Shown here: positions 6,986-13,105 of the stretch, in pieces
Numbering within the stretch: the stretch's first letter is position 1
How the letters are laid out: each line of letters starts with the position of its first letter
Source of the DNA: Planctomycetota bacterium
Lineage (GTDB): Bacteria; Planctomycetota; Planctomycetia; Gemmatales; Gemmataceae
Length of the DNA: 13,105 nucleotides
Reading direction: 5' to 3'
Assembly (NCBI GenBank): GCA_018970845.1
Contig: JAGWVO010000065.1
Coordinates: 1 to 13,105 of the forward strand
Program-made: the position numbers and the translations under genes
Notes under the pieces: generated by a model
The model's input: the letters and a program-made list of their open reading frames with translations, nothing else
Told to the model about the DNA's origin: nothing
Database searches by the model: none

Positions 6986-8779
6986 TCACGCCACCGGAAG
7001 GCTCACAAGTCCGCCGGACGATTCGGCAGGCGCCTCGGGCACCACATGGCTGGAACCATCGAGGACGGAGTCGACCAGGTACAAAAGCAGGTCGCGGAGA
7101 TCGGGGGGAGTCGCGGCATCGGCCAAGTCTTCCGCCTTGGCGCGGAACTTGTCGACCAAGCGTTCGGCTTTTTCAAAGACCCCGGCTAGTTCATAAAGAT
7201 ACCTGACCCGGGAAACACGCTCGGCATCGACCGCGTCCGTGCCCGAGACCAAGGCCAGCAGTTCCTCCCGGCGGGCCGGCGGCAAGGCCTCGAGGGCCAA
7301 GGCCAGAAGCACGGTCGGCCTCGATGCCAGAACATCCTGACCGGCAATGATCTTGTTGTCGGAGTCCGCCTCGAAATCCTTGAGATCGTTGAGAATCTGG
7401 AACGCGATGCCGAGGTTCTTGCCGAACTCAGTCACCGTCTTGTCGAGTTCGGGATGATCCCCCGCCAGCCGGATGCCGGCGCCAAGGGCCGCTTCAAAGG
7501 CGGGCGCCGTCTTGAGGGCGTAAATCCTCAGGGCGTCGATCGGCTTGAGGGCCTTGTCGGCGCTTTGGCGCCAAAGCAACTCGGCGCCCTGCCCCTCGGC
7601 AAGCTTGACATGGGCATCGGAGAAACGGGCAAGCAGGTCGGCGGCGACGACGGCACCCACGGCCTGACGGTCGCGAGCCAGCAATCGGTATCCCCAACCG
7701 ACAAGATAATCGCCGATGTTGATCGCGGGCCCCACGCCATGTCGGCGATGGAGCGTCTCCTGCCCGTAGCGGAAGGCGTCGCCATCCTCGATGTCGTCAT
7801 GGATGAGCGAAGCCTTATGGAACGCCTCGATCGCCAAGGCGGCGCGCTTCACCGGATCGGGAATCGCCAATTCACCACCGCGCGTGCCGGCGCCCCCAAG
7901 CATCGCGTCATAGGCCGCCAGCGTGATGAACGGCCTCGACCTTTTGCCGCCCGTGGCCATCCATGAATAGGCGATGTCCTCATGAGCCCTCAGGGGATCG
8001 GTGCCTGGCAGGTCGGCGCGGGGGCCGGGAGCCAACCTTGAAAGCTCGGGCTGTTCGCACAAGGAATGGGCGGCGCGCAACAGCGGCATGAAACTGCGGG
8101 TCTTCACGGGAGCGGGAGGTGTCTCGAGCTGGATCATGTCCATGACCCAGTCCTCGTCAACCGAGGTGCTCTTGCAATTGCTCGACAACAGCGGCGTGGC
8201 CACGCAGGGAACACCGGCGAGCAGGATCTTGTCGAAGGCCCGTTCCAGGACATTGAGGCAGGCCACGCCCACAATGGCGTCCACATGTCCCGAAACGATG
8301 ATCTTGAGAACGATCGGCGTTCCTTCCGACACCAGGACCTTGTAACCCAAGTCTTCGGCCTTGGTCTTGAAGTCGGCCACCGAGCAGGCGCCGCACTTGC
8401 GGCAATCAAGGCCGAACTCGTCATAATCGGCCGGGCAGCCCTCGGCATGCTTCAGGCAGTGGGGCAGCAGCAGCAGGCGGCGGTTGAACGGAATCGCCTG
8501 CACCTGCTCGCGCCAGAACTCGTTGGCGATGCAAACGGCGGCAAACCCGGAATACTGGCTGCCCAAGCCCATGTCGGCGAGCAGGGCCTCGGCGAGCGTC
8601 CGCAACTCGTCCCGGTTGAATCCGCGGGAACGGTCGAGCTTGGCGGCCAGCACCTTCGCGGCATCGCGAACCCTGTCTCGCATTTCCCGGGTTTCAGGAA
8701 CAACCTTGATGTGCGCCGTGCTCGGCTTCCTTCGTTCGGCTACGGTTGTCGTCGGTTGTTCCCCGATCATCGTGGACAC
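6986..8779 (-). CDS. DUF116-trans-polyprenyl diphosphate synthase fusion
   Basis: A 597-residue two-domain protein. Residues about 30-220 are a DUF116 domain: LLPHCLKH (104-111), GLDCRKCGAC (123-132), GVACLNVLE (171-179), AGVPC (188-192) and LSSNCKSTSVDEDW (198-211). Cysteines at 108, 115, 126, 129, 132, 174, 192 and 202 could bind metal or an Fe-S cluster (inference). Residues about 260-570 are a class I trans-prenyl synthase: GGKRSRP (277-283), first Asp-rich motif DDIED (328-332), GQETLHRRHG (339-348), KT at 423-424 and FQILNDLKD (460-468), the second motif with Asn in place of the usual first Asp. Such enzymes condense isopentenyl diphosphate with allylic diphosphates. Ala at the fifth position before DDIED leaves room for a C20 or longer chain (inference). 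The start is GTG 8779, with GAGGAA (8786-8791) 6 nt upstream; ATG 8770 is less well spaced. It lies 54 nt behind the terpene cyclase and 18 nt before the UbiC-like gene. Confidence 0.9.
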   Translation of the reverse strand: MSTMIGEQPTTTVAERRKPSTAHIKVVPETREMRDRVRDAAKVLAAKLDRSRGFNRDELRTLAEALLADMGLGSQYSGFAAVCIANEFWREQVQAIPFNRRLLLLPHCLKHAEGCPADYDEFGLDCRKCGACSVADFKTKAEDLGYKVLVSEGTPIVLKIIVSGHVDAIVGVACLNVLERAFDKILLAGVPCVATPLLSSNCKSTSVDEDWVMDMIQLETPPAPVKTRSFMPLLRAAHSLCEQPELSRLAPGPRADLPGTDPLRAHEDIAYSWMATGGKRSRPFITLAAYDAMLGGAGTRGGELAIPDPVKRAALAIEAFHKASLIHDDIEDGDAFRYGQETLHRRHGVGPAINIGDYLVGWGYRLLARDRQAVGAVVAADLLARFSDAHVKLAEGQGAELLWRQSADKALKPIDALRIYALKTAPAFEAALGAGIRLAGDHPELDKTVTEFGKNLGIAFQILNDLKDFEADSDNKIIAGQDVLASRPTVLLALALEALPPARREELLALVSGTDAVDAERVSRVRYLYELAGVFEKAERLVDKFRAKAEDLADAATPPDLRDLLLYLVDSVLDGSSHVVPEAPAESSGGLVSLPVA

Positions 8780-8785
8780 GGCGGT

Positions 8786-8791
8786 TTCCTC
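8786..8791 (-). promoter_or_regulatory. Shine-Dalgarno site selecting GTG start of the synthase fusion
   Basis: GAGGAA on the minus strand is 6 nt before GTG 8779 and 15 nt before the next in-frame ATG (8770). The spacing favours the GTG start, adding three residues. Confidence 0.55.
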
Positions 8792-8812
8792 GGGCGGGAT
8801 CGCGAGCCGGCA

Positions 8813-8827
8813 CCCCCGGCATGGGGG
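8813..8827 (-). other. Small GC stem-loop in cyclase-synthase gap
   Basis: On the minus strand five C and five G residues (8827-8823 and 8817-8813) pair around a 5-nt loop, with one possible G-U pair outside. It sits just after the cyclase stop in the 54-nt gap. No U-tract follows, so it is not a convincing terminator; it could stabilise or attenuate the message between the two genes, or be incidental in GC-rich DNA. Confidence 0.25.
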
Positions 8828-8833
8828 CCAAAG

Positions 8834-10666
8834 TCAGGTTGCCGACAGGCATTGCAGCCCGCCTTGGGACCTGGCCCTTCCAAGCGCCGCGACGCTGAAG
8901 ATTATGGGGTAGAGGCGCTCGGAATACCAGAGACGCGCGAAATAAAAACCGATGGGCGAGGGTTCCAGGTGCCTTCCTTCAAGAACAGCGCCGGCCAACC
9001 AGCGGATACCCGCCCGTGTTCGCGCCGTTTCCACTCCCAGGCCGATGAGCGCGTCAAGCGCCAGGGCGGTTTCCTCCACCTGGCCCGGCAGGCCCGCGGC
9101 ACCGCTCCAGCTGCCATCGGCGTTTTGGGCCCCGGCCAGGTAGGCCACTCCCCGCCTCGCCTCAGCGACATCTCCAAGTCCCAACTCACGATACGCCATC
9201 AATACCCTGGCCGTGCCGAACACGGGGTTGCCCATCCCGGGAGCATCCTCATGCCCAAACCAAAGGGGATTCCACGATCCATCCGGATTCTGATTCCTGC
9301 TGAGATATTCAAGGCCGCCTTCAAACAACACGCGCACCTCGGTGGCCACCGGCTTCAGAAAAGGATCGATTTCCGCATGTTCCCTGAGAGGGGCGATCGC
9401 CCTCAACGCGTGGGCCGTGAGGTCGGTTCCACTGCGATCGAACGGCAACTTTCCCCAGCCACGGCAAAAGGTGGGCATTCCTCCATCGCGATTCTGCAAC
9501 CCGCCAAGCCAGCCGATTCCATCCTTGAGCCAGTCGCCCCGCGGAGTATTGAGGTTCATCAGGGCCATCAGCGCTCCGGGCGTGTCATCGGCATCCGGAA
9601 CCCCGCCGGGGAGCGGTGTCCAAGCCCATCCCCCCGGATCCGCCCCTGTGAACGGATGCCGGACACGATGCTGCTGCCCCAGCAACCAATCGCGCACGGG
9701 GCCCGGGTCGCCAAGAACCCCAAGGTTTCCGCCGGCGGCCAATGCGTTGACGGCCAGCGTGGTCACCCAGGTGGCCAAGTTTGTGTCTATGGGCCATGAC
9801 CCGTCAGGCCTGATGGACGACTCAAGGAAGGCGCATGCCTTGCGCGCGACGGGATGATCGGCCTTGCCGATCGAAGCCAGCGCCATGGCCACGAACGCCG
9901 TCAGCGGTGTGGCTTCCAGGAACCCCCCATTTGACGGCTGCAGCGATGTCAACACGCGAAGGCTCGTCCCCCGGCAAGCGTTCCTGAGCCATCGCCAAGG
10001 AAGGAACCAGGTGGGCCTGTGGGCATGAACGCATTGGCCGATGGCGATCAGCGCCGGAAGCGCGTAACTCACCACAGGGAGGCTGGCCAGCCGGTACCAC
10101 GATTGGGGGAGGCAGGAGAGTTCGAAAGGCAATGGCGGAACTTCGCGCCATGGCACGAGCCTCGCCAGCGCGCATGTGGTGAGGATGGGAACCGAGAATG
10201 TGCGATCGGTTCCATAGCTGGCGCGTACCGCCTCGGCCCATTCGGCGGGCGATTTTCCCGCTCGCTGTTCAATCCAGTCCCGGGCCTTTTGGAGCGTCGG
10301 GCCCCATGCTTGGGCCTTGCCGGTGATGTGGAACGCGGACACGCAAAGCAGGGTTGTCGGTAGGTTGCTTTTGCTTGCAACCGTGTCACCCCAACCGCCG
10401 TCGGGGTTCTGGTGCTTCGTGAGCCAGGAGATTCCCCGGTCTACCAACGCGGACTTGCCGCACAGCGAGAGGGCCGAACAGGCCACCGCGGTGGAAAGGG
10501 CCGATGTCGAAAGCTCGCCCTCCCAGTGCCCTTGGGGGCTCTTGGAGGCCATCAGGTCGGAGATGGCCTTGCCCAGGGCCGCTTCCAGTCTTGCCGCATC
10601 CAACTCAGCGGCCATCCGGTCCGAGGGTTTTGTTGGAATCCCCCTCCAGCTCTTCCAAGCCGCCAT
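8834..10666 (-). CDS. Class II terpene cyclase, squalene-hopene cyclase superfamily (divergent)
   Basis: A protein of up to 610 residues, close to the usual 600-720 of squalene-hopene cyclases (SHC). The catalytic acid motif is PDADDT at 357-362 (DxDD), preceded by GGWAW (345-349); the middle Asp of DxDD protonates the terminal double bond of the isoprenoid. QW-type repeats stabilise the alpha/alpha-barrels: QNPDGGWGD (86-94), RPDGSWPIDTN (286-296), QNPDGSWNPLW (459-469) and QNADGSWSG (514-522); the one at 391-399 (QNRDGGMPT) lacks its Trp. The C-terminus (FYFARLWYSERLYP near 574-587) differs from the FYxxYHxYRxYFPL-like end I know from SHC, so squalene may not be the substrate. I cannot assign hopene, sporulenol or diterpene-type chemistry. 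The listed start (ATG 10666) overlaps the FHA gene by 62 nt; ATG 10615 (Met18) would leave an 11-nt overlap and keep the whole domain, and is probably the true start. A prenyl synthase follows directly. Confidence 0.88.
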   Translation of the reverse strand: MAAWKSWRGIPTKPSDRMAAELDAARLEAALGKAISDLMASKSPQGHWEGELSTSALSTAVACSALSLCGKSALVDRGISWLTKHQNPDGGWGDTVASKSNLPTTLLCVSAFHITGKAQAWGPTLQKARDWIEQRAGKSPAEWAEAVRASYGTDRTFSVPILTTCALARLVPWREVPPLPFELSCLPQSWYRLASLPVVSYALPALIAIGQCVHAHRPTWFLPWRWLRNACRGTSLRVLTSLQPSNGGFLEATPLTAFVAMALASIGKADHPVARKACAFLESSIRPDGSWPIDTNLATWVTTLAVNALAAGGNLGVLGDPGPVRDWLLGQQHRVRHPFTGADPGGWAWTPLPGGVPDADDTPGALMALMNLNTPRGDWLKDGIGWLGGLQNRDGGMPTFCRGWGKLPFDRSGTDLTAHALRAIAPLREHAEIDPFLKPVATEVRVLFEGGLEYLSRNQNPDGSWNPLWFGHEDAPGMGNPVFGTARVLMAYRELGLGDVAEARRGVAYLAGAQNADGSWSGAAGLPGQVEETALALDALIGLGVETARTRAGIRWLAGAVLEGRHLEPSPIGFYFARLWYSERLYPIIFSVAALGRARSQGGLQCLSAT

Positions 10667-11213
10667 CCGGGAGCGAATCCAGCTCCAGTTCCAGTTCCAG
10701 TTCCGAGCTCATTTCCGGGTCAACCAGCAAGGCCTCGGTGCCGCTGGGATCATCCGCTAAATCGATAACCAATTCGCCATCGGCAAAGTTTTCATCCACC
10801 AGTTGGGCCTCAACCTCGAGAGGCGCTTCGGGTTGGGTGCTTTGCTCAGGCAAGGCATATTCGATCCGGAACTGGACATTGCCCATGCCGAGGATGGATC
10901 CGGGCATGGCCAGAACCGGTTGCGTCACCTCATGCTCGTCAACATAGGTTCCGTTGCTGCTGCCCAAGTCGGCGACAACCCAGTGGGTGCCATTGAAAAC
11001 AAGGCTGCAATGCGACCGGCTGATTGACGGGTCGGGAACACGGATGGTGGAGGCCGGGGAACGACCCAGGATGCTGCGGGGATTCCGGAGAGGTATCCGG
11101 AATCCGGCTGGTCCGCCCGCGATCATGACAAGGAAACCCAATTCGCCTTGCCTTGAGCCCGCGGGAGGAATGGGAGGGGGGGACGACATCGGAGTTCTCA
11201 CCACGATGGCCAC
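10605..11213 (-). CDS. FHA-domain protein with acidic low-complexity tail
   Basis: A 202-residue protein without signal peptide or membrane segment, hence probably cytoplasmic. After a Pro-rich N-terminus (about 9-20), residues about 25-118 form an FHA domain with the phosphothreonine-binding signature: LGRS (49-52), SISRSHC (63-69, containing the S..H pair), W78 and DLGSSNGTYV (82-91). FHA domains bind phosphothreonine peptides, so a Ser/Thr-kinase target partner is expected, but no kinase lies in the window. Residues 120-202 are acidic and probably disordered, with an alternating Glu-Leu run (171-178) from a hexanucleotide repeat. The start is uncertain: GTG 11213 has no good Shine-Dalgarno site, while ATG 11189 (residue 9) is preceded by GGTGAG at about 7-nt spacing. 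The frame is the same as that of the upstream TPR gene, separated only by its TGA and 60 nt. The gene overlaps the terpene cyclase start by 11 nt (or 62), suggesting coupling. Confidence 0.9.
   Translation of the reverse strand: MAIVVRTPMSSPPPIPPAGSRQGELGFLVMIAGGPAGFRIPLRNPRSILGRSPASTIRVPDPSISRSHCSLVFNGTHWVVADLGSSNGTYVDEHEVTQPVLAMPGSILGMGNVQFRIEYALPEQSTQPEAPLEVEAQLVDENFADGELVIDLADDPSGTEALLVDPEMSSELELELELDSLPDGGLEELEGDSNKTLGPDGR
10681..10704 (-). repeat. Four-copy hexanucleotide repeat coding the Leu-Glu run
   Basis: Four adjacent 6-bp units (AGYTCC on the plus strand) encode the alternating Leu-Glu segment of the FHA protein tail. Three units are identical and one differs by one base. Copy-number change would be in frame and alter only tail length. 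Confidence 0.85.
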
Positions 11214-11220
11214 TGATGAC

Positions 11221-11250
11221 TCGACCCGGCCAACTCCTGATCCGGGTCGA
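11221..11250. promoter_or_regulatory. Perfect 9-bp inverted repeat between TPR and FHA genes
   Basis: TCGACCCGG at 11221-11229 is exactly complementary to CCGGGTCGA at 11242-11250, with a 12-nt spacer. It lies in the 60-nt gap, just upstream of the GTG candidate start of the FHA gene. No U-tract follows on either strand, so a typical intrinsic terminator is not supported. On the minus strand the loop carries AGGAG (11238-11234), too far (20 nt) from GTG 11213 to act simply as its ribosome site. It could be a protein-binding operator, an RNA hairpin affecting FHA translation, or a weak terminator of the TPR gene. Confidence 0.5.
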
Positions 11251-11273
11251 AACGGGTCATCCAGGCATTTGGA

Positions 11274-13105
11274 TCATCTGGCCTGCCGATCGATCAGGTT
11301 GCTGCCCGTGGCACGAACCGATCGCCTTTGCGATTCAAGTTCGATCTGCGAGGCGACATCCATGCTGTTGCGCATGAAGGCGGCGACCCTGTTCTGGTAG
11401 ACCCTTTCGGAACCGGCGTTCTTCCTGACGGCGGGCGCCTCGACCTGGGGCATCACTTGGGCCGCGTTGCCGGCACCCCCGCGAATGCCCGAGGCGGCGG
11501 GAATGTAAGGTTCGGTCATGCGCCGGAGCGAGTGAAACGGATCATCCCGACGGTCGGAGGCGGAAGCGGATTCCTCACGCGGGCGGGGTGGAAGCACGGC
11601 AGCCAGTTCAGCCCTGCGCCCATCAGCCAGTTCAACGCGCACCGGCTTGCCGGACGCCACATCCAATTGGACAACCTCCTGCGTTTCCCGGTCGGTGCCT
11701 TGATGGCGGATCACGCGAACCTGGGCCTTGCCGCTTGCGGGAGCTCCCCAGATGGCGCGCACCCGAATCTCGTAGGCACCGGAGAACGCCTCGGCGGCAA
11801 CATATCGCTCGGTCGGGCCCTCCCCAGGCATGTCACCCACGAAGGTGCCGCCATTGGGAGTCCTTCTTGTCAGGGTTGAGCAGATGCTGCCCGTCGGTTC
11901 CTTCACCTCAAGGTCAAGGTCGGCGTCGCCAATCCAACTGAGGTGAACCACGAGGTCACGACGACCTTGCTCCGAGGCGTTGGCAAGCAGCCGCTTTCGG
12001 TCATCGGCACGGTTCTGCTGGCCCAACCGGTGCGCCATGGCCTCGAGTGAACGCTTGGCGAGCCCCTGAAGATCGTTGTTTCGCTCGGGCCATTCCTGCT
12101 TGAGAAGGCCACCGGCGGCCCAAGCCATGCCATCGGCGTCGCTGGCGATTTCAGCGAATCTCAGTCCCTGCTCAAGGGCGCGGCTGTTGGAAGGGTCCAC
12201 CAGGGAGGCTTGCCGGCATAGCGCCACGGCGCGGTCGAACCTCTTGAGGTTGGCCATGCCGCGGGCCGCTTTCAGGTATCCGTCCGAATCCCGAGGTTCG
12301 AGGTCCGCCAAGGCGATTTCGGCCCGTTCGATCTCGGCCGGGGCCGCGCCGCTCTCCCTCAGGGCCACGGCGAGGGATTCATACACCCAAGGCTTCACGA
12401 CGATGCCCTTGCGAAGGTTGGCCTTCAGGAATTCCGTGGCGTGATCCCACATCTGGTTCATGGCGAGGAAGTCGGCGACGGCGACGATGAGACCGGGATC
12501 GTCCACCCCCCGGGCCAAGGCATCCTGCCAAACCTTGCGGGGATCGATGTCTTTCTTGATCTCACCCGGCTTGTTGCCGGCGGCCAGCGCGCCGGGACGC
12601 TTCACGGGCAAGGCACCCATGCCACCCGGGGCGGCCCCGCCCACCGGAGCAACGAAGTTGCTGTACAGTTCAGTATGGATGTAGGAGGTGCCCTTGATGA
12701 CCAGGGCGTTGGCGGGCTGGAAGTAGCCGATCTGGTTTCGCTCTTGCTGATCGCCAGCGTTGGGATCGGTTTGCTGAAGCGGATCCGCGGCCTGCTGGCC
12801 AGGCAACACGATTGGGGCGGCCCAGTCCGATCTGCGGCCGACGAGTTCGCGGATCGTCGTCACCAAAACATCGGCGTAGTTGCCACCTTGCAGTCCGAAC
12901 TGGCCACCAACGTTTCCGAACTGGCCGAGGGATGACAGCCCACCGTTTTGGCCGAATTGGCCCACTTGGCCTTGCATGCCGGCGTTGCCGACCGCGCCAA
13001 GGCCCAATTGTCCGCCGATTTGGTTGCCGCCGAGGGCGCCGCCGATGGCGCCGGCTTGGCCCGCACCGCCAATCACGCCCAACATCGCGGCGCCGGCTGC
13101 GCCCA
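11274..13105 (-). CDS. TPR protein with Gly/Gln-rich region and DUF2135/YfaP-like domain, 5'-truncated by window edge
   Basis: The frame is open to the right edge; the first Met inside is at 13085, but six further in-frame Gly/Ala codons precede it without a stop, so the true start probably lies outside. Numbered from that Met: residues 1-70 are rich in Gly, Gln and Asn; 70-150 contain a region (ADVLVTTIRELVGRR, then GYFQPANALVIKGTS) that I cannot assign; about 185-345 are helical and TPR-like (for example KRFDRAVALCRQASLVDPSN at 281-300). Residues about 376-465 resemble DUF2135/YfaP, a beta-sandwich with DLVVHLSWIGDADLDLEVKEP (377-397), GGTFVGD (412-418), a GP..RYVAAEAFSGAYEI stretch and an I/VR-rich strand. 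The C-terminal 100 residues are charged and probably disordered. Such proteins in planctomycetes are usually extracytoplasmic; no signal peptide is visible because the N-terminus is missing. The function is unknown. Confidence 0.8.
   Translation of the reverse strand, partial: GAAGAAMLGVIGGAGQAGAIGGALGGNQIGGQLGLGAVGNAGMQGQVGQFGQNGGLSSLGQFGNVGGQFGLQGGNYADVLVTTIRELVGRRSDWAAPIVLPGQQAADPLQQTDPNAGDQQERNQIGYFQPANALVIKGTSYIHTELYSNFVAPVGGAAPGGMGALPVKRPGALAAGNKPGEIKKDIDPRKVWQDALARGVDDPGLIVAVADFLAMNQMWDHATEFLKANLRKGIVVKPWVYESLAVALRESGAAPAEIERAEIALADLEPRDSDGYLKAARGMANLKRFDRAVALCRQASLVDPSNSRALEQGLRFAEIASDADGMAWAAGGLLKQEWPERNNDLQGLAKRSLEAMAHRLGQQNRADDRKRLLANASEQGRRDLVVHLSWIGDADLDLEVKEPTGSICSTLTRRTPNGGTFVGDMPGEGPTERYVAAEAFSGAYEIRVRAIWGAPASGKAQVRVIRHQGTDRETQEVVQLDVASGKPVRVELADGRRAELAAVLPPRPREESASASDRRDDPFHSLRRMTEPYIPAASGIRGGAGNAAQVMPQVEAPAVRKNAGSERVYQNRVAAFMRNSMDVASQIELESQRRSVRATGSNLIDRQAR
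12876..13105 (-). repeat. Low-complexity Gly/Gln/Asn/Ala-coding stretch
   Basis: This segment codes for irregular repeats of the type GGQxG, GQFG and GGNxxG in the TPR protein, visible as recurring TTGGCC/GCCGCC-like strings on the plus strand. The units are degenerate, with no fixed period. It probably forms a flexible linker and continues beyond the right edge. Confidence 0.7.

Noticed and set aside
8066..9799. Long plus-strand open frame (577 codons)
   Set aside because: Antisense to the terpene cyclase and the DUF116 domain; no domain or motif is recognisable and its composition is typical of a complementary-strand frame.
11214..11276. Stop-codon readthrough joining the TPR and FHA proteins
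   Set aside because: The frames agree and 20 open codons follow the TGA, but there is no readthrough or selenocysteine signal evident, and both proteins look complete at this junction.
1..13105. Mobile elements, CRISPR arrays, tRNA or rRNA genes
   Set aside because: No transposase, integrase, regular spaced repeats or tRNA-like cloverleaf was seen; gene content and base composition appear uniform across the window.

Overview
The window is GC-rich bacterial DNA, almost certainly from a planctomycete. Two PSD1-type proteins (each with two CxxCH motifs, DUF1549 and the surrounding planctomycete-specific modules) flank a Tat-exported DUF1501 protein, a combination characteristic of Planctomycetota. 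All eight supported genes lie on the minus strand, so the window reads from right to left. I see no rRNA, tRNA, insertion sequence, phage gene or CRISPR array.

From right to left: (1) 13105-11274, the C-terminal part of a TPR protein with a Gly/Gln/Asn-rich N-terminal stretch and a DUF2135/YfaP-like domain, open at the right edge; (2) 11213-10605, an FHA-domain protein with an acidic tail; (3) 10666-8834, a class II terpene cyclase of the squalene-hopene cyclase superfamily with an intact DxDD acid motif; (4) 8779-6986, a fusion of an N-terminal Cys-rich DUF116 domain to a trans-polyprenyl diphosphate synthase; (5) 6967-6455, a small UbiC-like chorismate lyase in which the three key E. coli UbiC residues have counterparts; (6) 6436-3404, a full-length PSD1/DUF1549/DUF1553 protein; (7) 3392-1995, a DUF1501 protein; (8) after a 370-bp intergenic region with a weak candidate promoter, 1624 to the left edge, the first 541 residues of a second PSD1 protein.

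Genes 2 to 7 are tightly packed (an overlap of 11 or 62 nt, then gaps of 54, 18, 18 and 11 nt) and could form one transcript. The centre is the most interesting part. An enzyme predicted to release 4-hydroxybenzoate from chorismate, an enzyme predicted to make a long linear prenyl diphosphate, and a protonation-type terpene cyclase sit next to each other. This suggests an uncharacterised cyclised isoprenoid or meroterpenoid (prenylated aromatic) pathway. No UbiA-type prenyltransferase and no squalene synthase is in the window, so the product is unknown. The PSD1/DUF1501 pair behind it may share the transcript without sharing the function.
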